In this document: positions 20,371-30,847 of the stretch, piece after piece
How the letters are laid out: each line of letters starts with the position of its first letter
How positions within the stretch are numbered: the stretch's first letter is position 1
From: Beta vulgaris subsp. vulgaris
Lineage: Eukaryota; Streptophyta; Magnoliopsida; Caryophyllales; Amaranthaceae
DNA: 64,000 nt
Direction of reading: 5' to 3'
NCBI RefSeq assembly: GCF_026745355.1
Contig: NC_079205.1
Location: 58,033,058-58,097,057 of the forward strand
The notes under the pieces: generated by a model
The model's database searches: none
Told to the model about the DNA's origin: nothing
Seen by the model: the letters and a program-made list of their open reading frames with translations, nothing else
Program-made: the position numbers and the translations under genes

Positions 20371-21606
20371 TAATGGCAGTGGATCTCGGACCCGGCCCGG
20401 ATCCGTGGACCCAAATCCGATTTTTCGGGTCTGGATCCTAAAATTATGGACCCGTTGAATTCGGGTCCACTTGTCAGTTCACGGATCCGGATCTATACAA
20501 TAAACCCGGATCCGAATCCACTTGTCAGATCACGGATCCGGGTCCGGATCTATACAATAAACCCGGATCCGCAGATCCGTTTTAATAAAGGCTTGCTAAA
20601 TTTCAGACCTGGTAGAATGAATAAGCGTAGTGTCCCCAACCCCCTACCATCTTATATGCCCCTTCTCTCTCTCTCCTCATCCTCTCTCTCTATCTCTCTC
20701 TCTCTCTGACACTACGCTTCTCTCTATCTCTCCTAATTTATCCTTGGTCAGCCGCCACCAACAACCACCACACACGTACAGCCGCCACCAACAACCACCC
20801 ACTCGCCAGCAAAAGAGAAGTCTGCCACCTTCCAAGCACGCGACCAGTAATTTGTTGATGAGATTACCCACCACCAGCAGTCCGTTCCTACTCCCTACCC
20901 ACCACCAACAGTCCACTACCACCCACTCCCAATTTCTCTAGTTTTTTAGTTTGATTTATTTTTTATTTTCATATATAATTTCGTTCTCTTGTATTTTCAG
21001 AACAATTTACTTTTTGGTTGATTTTCGTTTAGATCTAGTCAATATGTAATTTATTTCTAATTTAGGGTTTATGTTTCAATTTTCGTTTATCAGTGGATTT
21101 TCGTTTAAGTTTTTGGTTCATTTTCATTTATTTGTTGATTTTTGGGTTTATGTTGATATTTGTTTTGATTCACCATTCAGGAAATGCAAAACTTTCTCCA
21201 AACTCAGATTGAGAAATACTTGAACTTGATCGTATCTAATTGCTTAGGCATGTAAATCTTATGGACATATATGTCGAGATAATGTTTGTGAGCACTTTTT
21301 TCTACAATTAGAGGGTAGGAAAAAGGTAAAGGACATGATGATAAGGTCTCTTATTAACAACACCAAAAATTGAATAAAAGAATCATGATATTTTTTAGCA
21401 TTGGTTACACTCAAATTACTTAGTTCTGTGATGTTTAGGGTTCCTTCAACTCATGATGTTGCATGAATATGATAATCATTCAGGTCACTCCATGATGATA
21501 GTAGGGATCCGTTTTGGACCCGGATCCGTCGAATCTGGATCCAACGTCTGGAAACGGGTCCGGGTCCACCTGAACCCGGTCCAGATCCGACCCGTTGCCA
21601 TCCCTA
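20371..21606. mobile_element. hAT-like non-autonomous element
   Basis: The right end, inverted, reads TAGGGATGGCAACGGGTC, a form common in plant hAT elements. The left end reads TAATGGCAGTGGATC and seems to have lost a few bases. CTCACCC follows or precedes both ends, but not at exact offsets. Both ends hold GGATCCGGGTCC-type repeats. The centre has CT-rich leader-like sequence and a CCACCAACAA repeat, but no transposase. Confidence 0.6.
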
Positions 21607-22006
21607 AGTCTCACCCCTTTGAGGTCCAATCCAATCCAAAAATATTTTAATATATAATTTTTTTTGGGTTATTCTACATTTTGGCCTCGTGTTTTTCCAT
21701 TTCCTACGTTGTACCCCATGTTTCTAGAATTTCTACATTGTACCCTTCAACTCTCATTTTTTAATTCACATTGCCATTAATGAGCTCATATTAATTATGG
21801 ACGTTAGGTTTGGCATTAAATGCCTTACCTACCGTTTGATTTTGGGGAGAAGCTTCACAAAGAAAGAAAGAAGATGAAGATTTGTGGGGGAGGGGATATA
21901 AGTCAATAAGAGGGAGTTAAACCCTAAGTTTTATGGTGAGAAAGTTTCCTTCTCATGGGTTTTTTAACCTGATGGTAATTTAATAAATAAATATTAATTT
22001 CACTAA

Positions 22007-22735
22007 GGTAGTGTTTGGAAACTTGTATTTCATTTCAATTAATGGAATTGAAATCTGGAATTTAAAGTTTGTATTTCAATTCCTAATCATTGTTTTGTAA
22101 ATGGGGTTTGATAGAAGAGAGAGAAATAGAGGTTTAATGGAGGAGAGAGAAAAAGTGTGGGTTTACTAAAGGAGAGAGAAATAAATATTAGAGAGCGAAT
22201 GAGTGAAGTTGAGATATAGATACTCATGAAGTTGGGATATAGATACTCATGGAGTTGGGATATGTATGAGGAGAAAATTTCAAATGACAAGGTAATAGCT
22301 TGAATTTCAAATTCTACTAATATAGGCTTTTGATAAGAATTTAATCAAATTCCATAATTTCAAATTCCATGATAGAGTACAAATCTATTCTTGGGACCTC
22401 AACCATTAGCTTAAGCTTTTAGTTGAGTTGGTCCCTTGACATGGTATCAAGAGCCAGCGTGACAAAAAGGTCACGGGTTCGAATCTCATCCACCCCTCCT
22501 TTCTCGGTGGAATATTTAGCGTCAGGTATGAGGGAGACCTGTGTTGCATCCACACTTCAAGCCCAAAGGGCTCTTGCGTGAGAGGGCGTGATAGAGTATA
22601 AATCTATTCCTGGGGCCTCAACCATAAGCTTAAGCTTTTGGTTGAGTTGGTCCTATGACATTCCATGCCATCCAAACAATAGATTTCATCCAAATTCAGG
22701 ATTTGAAATGAAATCTTGCTATCCAAACATAGCAT
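22007..22735. mobile_element. Tourist-like MITE hosting a TRIM
   Basis: The left end GGTAGTGTTTGGAAAC and inverted right end GCTATGTTTGGATAGC are similar, with ATTTCATTTC blocks inside both arms. A TAA precedes the left end. Without the TRIM it would be about 430 bp. The family assignment is tentative. Confidence 0.6.
22370..22660 (+). mobile_element. Complete TRIM retrotransposon (291 bp)
   Basis: Two 72-bp direct repeats (22370-22441, 22589-22660) start TGATAGAGTA and end TGACA. The first is followed directly by TGGTATCAAGAGCC (22442-), an initiator-tRNA-Met primer-binding site with one extra base. A purine-rich GTGAGAGGGCG precedes the second. An exact 5-bp duplication, TTCCA, flanks it at 22365-22369 and 22661-22665. 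The interior of 147 bp codes for nothing, as in other terminal-repeat retrotransposons in miniature. Confidence 0.9.
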
Positions 22736-22876
22736 AACGTAATACTTAATGTTCACTTAACGGCAATGGCAATTTGAATTAAAAAATGAGAGTTGAAAGG
22801 TATAGTGTAGAAATCCTAGAAACATGGGGTACAACGTAGAAAATGGAAAAATACGAGAATAAAATGTAGAAAGACC

Positions 22877-24293
22877 TTTTTTTTTCTCTATTTCCTCTCA
22901 ACTTATATCGAGGTATGTATCTAATTTCACTCATATTTATAGTATTCTACTTTAACTTAAGCTTTCCAATTTTAGTTTTCATTTTTCTTATTCTGATGCA
23001 TTAACTGTGTTTTAATATTAATCTTAATTGTTGTTATGCTTCATCGCGAGATACAAATTAGATTATGTTGAATGGATGTTGCCTGAGGTGTATGATCCTC
23101 ATGTTTCTTGTATTTTAATTATCATTTTGGGTTGGGTTGGGTTGTTTTGGGTATGGTATCTTTCAATTTGCATCTCATTATAGACTTCAAAGATATATGT
23201 AATCTACTTTATGGAATGGAGGTAATGATTTTAATCTTTCAAATTTTCAATTATGAGAAAATATTGTGAACTTAAATTAAAAAAAAAATTAAAATAATAT
23301 TCGGACTAAACTAAATCAAATTCAGACTTTAAAAAAATTGGACTGAAATAAGAAAAGTTTCGGATTGAATTTGGACATGATTCCTCGAGTCTATAAACTT
23401 TGGAGTGGATTTGAATTTGAAAGTCCATTCCAGACCAATCCACTTACACCCCTAATTATGATCCACCTATTTCTAATTAAAATTTATGAAAATTTATTAT
23501 AATATATCAATCTCATAAACTTACAAGAAAAGGTGGTATATAATCTATACAAATATATTAAAAGACATGAGAAAAAAGCCTATGTGCCACGTGGCATTCT
23601 CCTCAAATTTCTAATACAAATGTTTTAGGTAAATGTGTACTCCTCACTTAGAAAAAAAATGTGTAATTGCAATGTATCGAACACGTGACTTTTAAAATGA
23701 AAAGTAAAAGATTAACCATAAATACACTATGACTTTGTTTTCTAATGTTTCAAATAAAATATGATGAAGTCTTGTAATAATTATAATTAACTAAAAAAAC
23801 TTAAACAAGTTTATACATCTCTAACACTCTTATTATGTAACCTAATATTGTCTTTCAAAAAAAAAAAAATGTAACCTAATATTGATATCATATTCTCTTA
23901 CCACAATTCTTTTTAAGGTATTATTTTCAAACTCAAACCTTTCAATGTTTTTTTACTTATCGCGTCATGAATTTTTCAATTTCTTAATGGATAAAAAATA
24001 CAAAAAGTTGCAAAATAAATTACGAAATTTAAAAATAATAACATATTTATTTATCGTAACTGATCCGAAACATCATACGGACAAAAAAAATTAGTTATAT
24101 AAATTAAAAGATACATAAAATGTAGAACATAAGATTTAATTTCATGTCTGAGTGATAGTACGATGAAAAGGAGTATTGGATATTTGTATGCTGGCGCCCT
24201 GGCGGTGAGTGAAAAAGAATTAGTAGGTGTTGTGTCAACATTATAGACTTTTCCAAGTTTTCTCTGCACCTACCAGTTGGGTGATGGTACTTA
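22877..24293. other. Intergenic with a partial Helitron-like 5' end
   Basis: No gene is seen. Around 23547 a TCTATACAAATATATTAAAA start followed by GCCACGTGGCAT resembles the 5' end of the Helitron at 42322-42588. No matching 3' hairpin and CTAGT end could be located, so this is a fragment. Confidence 0.45.
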
Positions 24294-24648
24294 GAGCAAC
24301 TCCAATGGTTGTTTGGAAGTTCTTGCTTGCAATTTTCTAAAAGATAGAGCTACTAGCTTTATTATTGGAGACAAATTTAGCTTGTTGCTTTGTGAAGCCA
24401 CTTAGCTCCACAAAGCTATTAGCTTTGTCAATTTTTTGTGGGGCCAACTTTCACTTTTCTCTTTCATATTTTACTTTCCAATACACTTTCTCTATATATA
24501 ATTGGAGTTATGACATGTGGGACCTACAAAAACTACAAGTAGTTGTAGTTTTCTAATGGGAGAGGTTGTAGCTAGGAATGTTGTAATTTGGAAATATGAT
24601 GTGGCATACAAAGCTACAACTACTTGTAGCTTGCCATTGTGGGTGCTC
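24294..24648. mobile_element. Tourist-like MITE
   Basis: The inverted ends are GAGCAACTCCAATGG and GAGCACCCACAATGG. The element is flanked by TTA on both sides (24291-24293, 24649-24651), the target duplication of PIF/Harbinger elements. The interior carries CTACAACTACTTGTAG palindromic motifs. It is 355 bp with no coding. Confidence 0.82.
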
Positions 24649-24716
24649 TTAGCTTGCTCAATGCTCGTGAAAAGTCGTGTTTCATATTTAATCAATCATT
24701 TTTGTTTTATTATCTA

Positions 24717-25232
24717 CTCCCTTCTTTTTTAATTGCAACATTTACACTTTTATATTTGTCAAGATATAATTTTGCCCATTAATAACTTTAGTTGTATATT
24801 TTAAAAAACTATGCAAATGAGATATTAAAAAACTGCATATTGAGACGAATTTACCAGTCTTCTCAAAATAATCCTAACTTTGAATTATTTTAGAACAGTT
24901 CCAACTTCAGGGGTACATTCTCAGTATAACCCGAACTATTAATTTTCAATAGATTATAGACCTAAAATGATTCTGTGTAGTTAAGAAAAATGATAGTTTG
25001 ACTTATTTTGATAAGGTTCCCTCAAAAGTTGGGTTTATTCTGTAATAATCCAAAGTTTAGGATTATTTTGAAAAGACGGGTGAAAGTTGAATTATACGTG
25101 TCAATTTTTCTAATAAGATATCATATGACTATGTTTATCCTTGTGTGTAGATCATTATAAACGATCAAAGTGTGAACAGTAAATAATATAAAATTCAAAA
25201 TGTTGCAATCAAAAAATTAAAGAACAGAAAAG
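24717..25232. mobile_element. Probable Stowaway-type MITE
   Basis: The left end CTCCCTTCTTTTTTAATTGC and the inverted right end both lead into GCAACATTT, with TA on both sides. The arms are less well matched than in the other copies, so this is a weaker call. Confidence 0.55.
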
Positions 25233-25305
25233 TATCTCTCATATTTCATTGGTTGCGTCACTTTTGTACGAGAAGGTAGTATACATGTTTCAAGTGGTTC
25301 CTTGG

Positions 25306-25513
25306 ATAAGGATAGGAGTTCGCTCAAGTGGGTAGAGCGCTCCCCCTTGGCCCTTGAGGTCAGGAGTTCGATCTTTACCCCCAGCATTATGTTGGGATAT
25401 TTCTTTAGCATGCTATGCATGCCTTACCAGCCAATGTGTTGGTGTTTCCTACAGGTAGGGGTTAGCCCTTGGACTGACTTAATTTTCTAATCAAAAAAAA
25501 ATCAAAAAAAAAA
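25306..25513 (+). mobile_element. tRNA-derived SINE, copy 2
   Basis: This is the same family as 498-708, in plus orientation: an A-box-like region CGCTCAAGTGGG, a B box AGTTCGATC, the shared body with GCATTATGTTGG and GGGTTAGCCCTTGG, and an A-rich tail. An exact 14-bp duplication, AAGTGGTTCCTTGG, flanks it (25292-25305, 25514-25527). Confidence 0.92.
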
Positions 25514-25563
25514 AAGTGGTTCCTTGGGTTGATGTTATGGTTATATAGGGAAATAAGAAGATA

Positions 25564-25822
25564 CCTCTCTGTATTTTTTTTTATCTTTCCTACTTTGATT
25601 TTACACGTTTTTCAATACATTTATCCTATATTAAATATCTTTCATTACATATTTGTAAAAATTATAATAATTGAATATTAATAAAGTACTCATTGAGACG
25701 AATCAAATAAGACCCCATATAACTTCTTTTTTCTTATATATTGAGAAAAATCTACAAGATTCTATCTAATTGTGAATAGTGTCAAAATTCTAAGTGAGAA
25801 AGACAAAAAAATACAGAGGGAG
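25564..25822. mobile_element. Stowaway-type MITE
   Basis: This is 259 bp with inverted ends of the CCTCTCTGTATTTTTTT kind and TA on both sides. It has no coding. Confidence 0.75.
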
Positions 25823-25848
25823 TATTGGTTGTGCAGGCAGCTAGGCAT

Positions 25849-26263
25849 TAGAGGTTGGGCCGGGGCGGGCCTCGTCACGAGCCCGGCCCGCGGGCTTGAG
25901 TAAATGGTGGGCCAGGCCCGAGCCCATGAGTGGCGGGCCGGGCTTGAAAATTTAAAAATTTGTCCACGGGACCGTGGGCCGGGCTTGAAATTTTAAAAAT
26001 TTGTCCACGGGCCCGTGGGCCGGGCTTGAAATTTTAAAAATTATTCCACGGCCCGGCCCATGTTTTATGTTGTATTTTTGGCAATTTTAAAGTAAAAAAC
26101 AAAGGAAATGAGCGTTTGGCCCGCGGGCTCATGCCGGTGCGGACTGAAAATAAAATTTCTTGACCGTGTCAGGCCCGCGGCCCACGTAGCGGACAACGGG
26201 CCGGGCCTCGATCGGGCTCTTGCTGGGCCGGGCCCAAATCGTGCCGGCCCATGCCCACCTCTA
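25849..26263. mobile_element. GC-rich hAT-like MITE
   Basis: The ends read TAGAGGTTGGGCCGG and, inverted, TAGAGGTGGGCATGGGCCGG. The flanking octamers CTAGGCAT and CCAAGCAT match at six of eight positions. The body repeats GGGCCGGGC and GGCCCGTGGGC motifs, making it a sharp GC island in AT-rich surroundings. Confidence 0.78.
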
Positions 26264-26344
26264 CCAAGCATGCATGTGCAGATGTGCCTATTTTGCTACA
26301 CACGTGATCACTTAAATTGCATAACTTAGGCTCTATTTTTTATA

Positions 26345-27562
26345 GGATTTTTTAACTAGAATAATACAAACTTTCGCCCATTCTCTCGCAATAATACAAA
26401 CTTTTGATTATTTTTATATAATACAAACTTTTGCCGAAAATTCCTCTAGTAGGGCAATATGACTTGTAACTTGAATAACAGGTAAAAAAAAATCAACTTT
26501 ATTCTTTCTCCTTCCTCCCCTCACCCCTTACCTGAACCACCCCAGAGCCCCTCACCCAACAAACGACCACCAGCGATCCAACCCCTCCCCCCCCCCCCGC
26601 ACGACCACCAACGATCCCCCCCACCCACCGCACGACCATCAACGACCACTAGTACCCCCACCGGCCAATTTCTCACCAACAGTACCCCTCACTCCTCTTT
26701 CTCTCTCCTCCTAATTTTCTCCCCCAACCACCTAAAACCACAAAATGTTGGGTTTCCTCTACCACATAACCATGAAACCACCACAAAAGAGCAATCCTCA
26801 TTATCCATTACTGACATCGACGACCTCAATTGAGGTCGAGACTTTGGCAAGATAAAAATCGCAATCGGAGGCGAAAATCGCCGACCACGAGAGCGAGATC
26901 GAGTCACTGAGGAGAAAGAAACACGCATCACCATCATACCTCAAGGCGTCGGAATACATTGCTAAGCGAGCTTTCGAGGTCAACGGCCATGTTGGGCGTC
27001 CTTTTCTTCGCGCTGAGCGAATGCGAGTTGATTCGCGAAAATCATAAGCTGAAGGTGGTTTTGTGGTGGGGGAGGGGCTGGGCAGGTGGTTTCGTGGTGG
27101 GGGAGGGGCTGGGGAGGTGATTTCGTGGTGGGGGAGGGGCTGGGCGGGTGGTTTCTGGTGGGGGAGGGTGCGGAGTGGTTTCGGTGTGGCTGAAGTGGTT
27201 TCCGGGTGGGGGAGGAGGAAGAGAGAGAAACGTGTCAGTCATGGAGGCTCAGGCCAGGGGTGGGGGTAGGGTGGGGGAGTGAGAAAGATAATGGAGGGGG
27301 GTAGCAGGAAAAGAAAGAAGAAAAAAAGGAAATTGTGTTTTTTTTCAAAATTTAAATATAATTAAAAAACCAGCCAATCAAATAAGACATGTGTCCTAGT
27401 GAGTGCCACGTCAGCTTATTTACCTCCTACAATAAGTTAACAACCGGTATTGTCCTACTGGAGGAATTATAGGCAAAAGGTTGTATTATTTAAAAATAAT
27501 CAAAAGTTTGTATTATTGCGAGAGAACGGGCAAAAGTTTGTATTATTCTAGTTAAAAAATCC
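26345..27562. mobile_element. Mutator-like element with a possible captured gene fragment
   Basis: Terminal inverted repeats of about 115 bp start GGATTTTTTAACTAGAATAATAC at both ends and contain repeated AATAATACAAACTTTTG units. TTTTTTATA-type sequence lies on both sides, consistent with a 9-bp duplication though low in complexity. The interior is not AT-rich: 26810-27050 reads like coding sequence (see the separate entry) and 27058-27190 is a G-rich minisatellite. Confidence 0.8.
26810..27049 (+). pseudogene. Coding-like fragment inside the Mutator-like element
   Basis: From about 26870 a frame reads KIADHESEIESLRRKK followed by YLKASEYIAKRAFEVNGHVG and ends at a stop near 27047. Upstream, the same frame shows a similarly charged SQSEAKIA segment after an in-frame stop. 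The heptad-like acidic and basic pattern suggests a coiled coil. The composition differs from the terminal repeats, as expected of host exon sequence picked up by a Pack-MULE. I do not recognise the parent gene. Confidence 0.45.
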
Positions 27563-28959
27563 TTTTTTTATATAAAATTTCAGTTTACTTCAATCACTTC
27601 AACTCAATTCACTTTAAATAGCACAATTCAATCCAGTTAAGCTCAATTTTCTTCAATTCAGTTTAATTAGTGTATGTCAATGTATGTAAATTGTAAGAGT
27701 TGTCAACAAGCCTTGTTCAATTTTTGGGTGAAAAGTTACAAGTTAAATAAAAGTGTTAGAGAAAAGAGTTAGTTATAAAATAGATCAACACACACAGAAA
27801 ATCTCTATATAATATACGGTTTTTCACCAAATACTTCTGACAAAAAAAAATTATTCACCAAATACCCCTCCCCCCTTTTCAAAATTCACCAAATACCTGG
27901 CCTTTTAAAAAATTCACCAGATACTCTTTTGTTGACGGACGTTAGTCCTCCGTTAGCGTTTATTAACAAGTTTATCTTAAGTCAACCTAATATTCCCTAA
28001 GTTAATCTAATTAACCCTAACTAAACCTAACCTACTCTCTCTCCCCAACCCCACCAGCCCCCAGCCCCACCACCCCCCAGCCCACCACCCCCCAACAATG
28101 CCAGCCCCACCAGCCCCCCTTCCCGTTCCCCACAGCTCCCCCTCCCACATAGCCCCATTTTCTTTCGAAGATTCTGGTGAACCCTTCTCCATTATTCCCC
28201 CTTCTCTTTTGAAAAATCTGAGATCTAGTGTGGTGGCAACTGCTTTTCTAACGTTTGAGATTTTCTCAGGTGATCGGCCCCTTATTCGACTGCTCCTAGT
28301 TGTCCGCCTCAAACTAGAAGCATCACCAGAGGGATGAGGGCTGCGTGGGAGGGGGACGGTGTGGCTGCATGATAAGTCATATTTATATATAGTTTTTAGG
28401 TGCATCTAGATTGCATTTTAGAGCATTTAGTTTCATATTTAGGTTCATTGTTGCATTATATTCTCAAGTTATGCCTTTCTACTCCTGTTCGGTATGTTTT
28501 CTTGTTTTTGATGAATTTCATGCATTAAGGACGTATTTGGAGTATGATTAGCTAAACTTGAAGATTAGGAGTACTTGGAAAGAAGCTACAATGAATAAGG
28601 ATCATATGGATATGTCATAATACGAGTTTGAGAAAAAACAAAGCAGAAAATCATTAGAAAAAATGTGAAAAAAGAGTTACGTCTACAAGATCCATTTAAA
28701 ACCTCTAATGGACATGTGAATCAAACCAAACAAGATCCACCTATGGCCCAAAATCAGGATAAATGCACAACCATAAAACCCCATAATTACAACCACGTGC
28801 ATAACGTTTCAAATCCACAAAAATAAAAAGAAAGAAGATTTTATGGGGTCCATCAAACAACCAATGGGTATCTTACACGTACTCCAATCACCATGCTAAT
28901 GAACACTAAACGCGTTTTTTCTTGAACATTTATCCAAAAACATTATAATAATCATGTTG
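27563..28959. other. Intergenic with C-rich low-complexity tract
   Basis: A repeated TTCACCAAATAC motif lies at 27815-27920, probably one arm of another element. A CCCCACCACCCCCCAGCC tract lies at 28040-28130. The two opposing ORFs over 28007-28405 are products of that tract. Confidence 0.45.
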
Positions 28960-29086
28960 TAATTTAGCTTATCTCACCAAACTTTCCTTTTTTTTTTTCT
29001 TTTAGTGCCCAATTTAGAAGATAGAGAGAAAATTCTTCTCTTTTTTTCTACTCTGTAACTCAAATCCAAAACCCCATTTCACCCAG
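28960..29086 (+). other. Leader-exon-like sequence before a GT donor
   Basis: A pyrimidine-rich, leader-like stretch ends CATTTCACCCAG at 29086, followed by GTACTTTCTCTCTCC, a good plant splice donor. It resembles a non-coding first exon. The first plausible coding partner downstream on the plus strand is the 42-codon frame at 30719. The link is inference. Confidence 0.35.
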
Positions 29087-30718
29087 GTACTTTCTCTCTC
29101 CTCAAATTTCTCTTCTTTTTTTTTTGTTTTTTCATCAAATAATTGGAATTATGTTTATAATTGGTTCTATTTTTAATTTGTTGAATTCTGATTATTGTGT
29201 TTTCTTTGATTAAATGCGAGAACTTTTTTATTTTTTGTTCCAGAGGGTGCATGTTAAGATTAAAAAACAAACTGGGTTTAGATTTTTTGATTGATTACTG
29301 GCTTAAAATCTAAAAATGGTCATGTTATTTGAGCATAATTTATGCTGGTAGGTGGGTAAGATTGTGTTAAACTTTTTTCTTCTTAATTTCAAGTTGCAAT
29401 TAGTTTATTATGGAAGATATTAAACATAATTGATTGTTTGTAAGAATTTGACTATTCTATATGTGGAAATTAGAAGTGAAAAAATGATGAAATTACAGAG
29501 ATGATATGAGAAATCTTGAAGCATATATATAAACTTGTTTCTGATGCTTGGCAATGGCTTAAAAGATTAACATGCTTAGGAGTTTGTTGTCAATTTGATT
29601 TCGTTGTTATAGCCTATGAATAATGATAAAATTATAGAGTAGTTTGAACAATGTGGGAGGTTTTCGTTTTACCCCTTGAATAGTTTAATGGGAGTAAGGA
29701 ATCGTTCATCATTTTGACCGGAATTGTGTTCTTTGTTGTAGAAATGGAATTTCGTTATATTGAGAGGATAGCATAGCGAGTTTGTAAGTATTTTAGGTTG
29801 AATTTTCCGTGTTTACAGTCACGCTTGTGCATTTCTAGTACCAAGTGTGTATTTTACTCCATTCATTTTCATTTTCATTCCGTTTATTGTCACCTAAGGG
29901 TTGTGGTGTGGATAAAATGGTAATGGAAGTTAGTGAAGAAAATCTTTTTCTTGTAGTGAAGGTGCATTATGATGGACTTTTCTATGGGACATTACATGTA
30001 TAACTAAACACAAAATCGTTACTGTTCCCTTAATTTGTGAAATGATCCATAAGTTGTCGAGCCATTTCATCGGGAAATTTATCTGTGTAATTCAACGGAG
30101 TAAAAATAAGGGAGAAGAACGGGAACTCATCTTGACTCTTCAATATAGAAGTAAACAATGAAAGGATGGCAAAATCAGAGTAGAGATAGATAGAGGTCAG
30201 AGGAGTCTTGATGTCCTCATTTCCATGTAGACCCGTTCAAATCCTTGAAAATTAGTCAATACTGAGTATATATGAATCTTCATTCTTTTGCCTTTGATTT
30301 TGTTAGCTTCTTTTACTCCGTATATTCTGTTGAAAATTGCAAATTATATTCTAGAATGCTGGGAATGTTGCCTTAAATAGAAATGGTGATAACAAATTCT
30401 TACAAGATTATGGGTGGGTGTGTTGGAGGAGGGGGCTGAATCTATTTAGAGTTCGGGATTTTGGTGGTTAAAGATTACTTCTCTTTATCGCCTTTCTTTT
30501 CTCTCTGTTTGGATTATTTACAAATGAAAGAATTCCACTTTATGAATATGGATTTGCATAACATAACCAATTTGAAAGTCTAAGGGACTACACTAATTTC
30601 AAATCAGCAAGTTACCATTCTTTATATTTCTTTGATGGGTAACAATGAAGAGGTGTTAAACTCGTGAGCTCGTTTTCTTTACTTTATCATTTATATGCTG
30701 TTTGCATGTCAGATTTGC

Positions 30719-30847
30719 ATGGCACAGTCAGATGGTTCAAGAATCTTGTCTGCGGCAGTCATATGGTGCATGGCCTATGTTATTGTTGCGGTTATCAGCT
30801 CTCTGCGTGCCTTTGCTTTAATCTGTTTCTGCATCTCAAGTTGGTGA
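30719..30847 (+). CDS. Candidate 42-aa hydrophobic small protein
   Basis: A 42-codon frame starts at the ATG at 30719, seven bases after an acceptor-like TTTGCATGTCAG, and ends in TGA at 30845-30847. After a short polar start (MAQSDGSRIL) it has a hydrophobic stretch from about residue 9 to 27 and a second ending CISSW. It would be a small membrane peptide with one or two spans. Being immediately behind an acceptor, with a leader-like exon 1.6 kb upstream, is the main support. I recognise no family. Confidence 0.3.
   Translation: MAQSDGSRILSAAVIWCMAYVIVAVISSLRAFALICFCISSW

Larger units (their letters stand above)
21667..22876. mobile_element. Mutator-like MITE with about 120-bp TIRs
   Basis: Long terminal inverted repeats run from 21667 and to 22876, starting GGTTATTCTACA and GGTCTTTCTACA. 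They keep matching through CTACGTTGTACCCCATGTTTC to the CAATGGCAA region. The flanks are runs of T (8 of 9 bases match), consistent with a 9-bp duplication but low in information. It is host to another MITE (22007-22735), which in turn hosts a TRIM. Confidence 0.82.

Noticed and set aside
20446..20941. Pro/Ser/His-rich ORFs of 87 and 103 codons and an antisense Trp/Val-rich ORF
   Set aside because: They come from CT-rich and CCACCAACAA low-complexity sequence inside a hAT-like element.
28007..28405. Gly/Trp-rich 132-codon ORF and the opposing Pro-rich ORF
   Set aside because: Both are created by the CCCCACC-rich tract. One strand mirrors the other and neither has family features.
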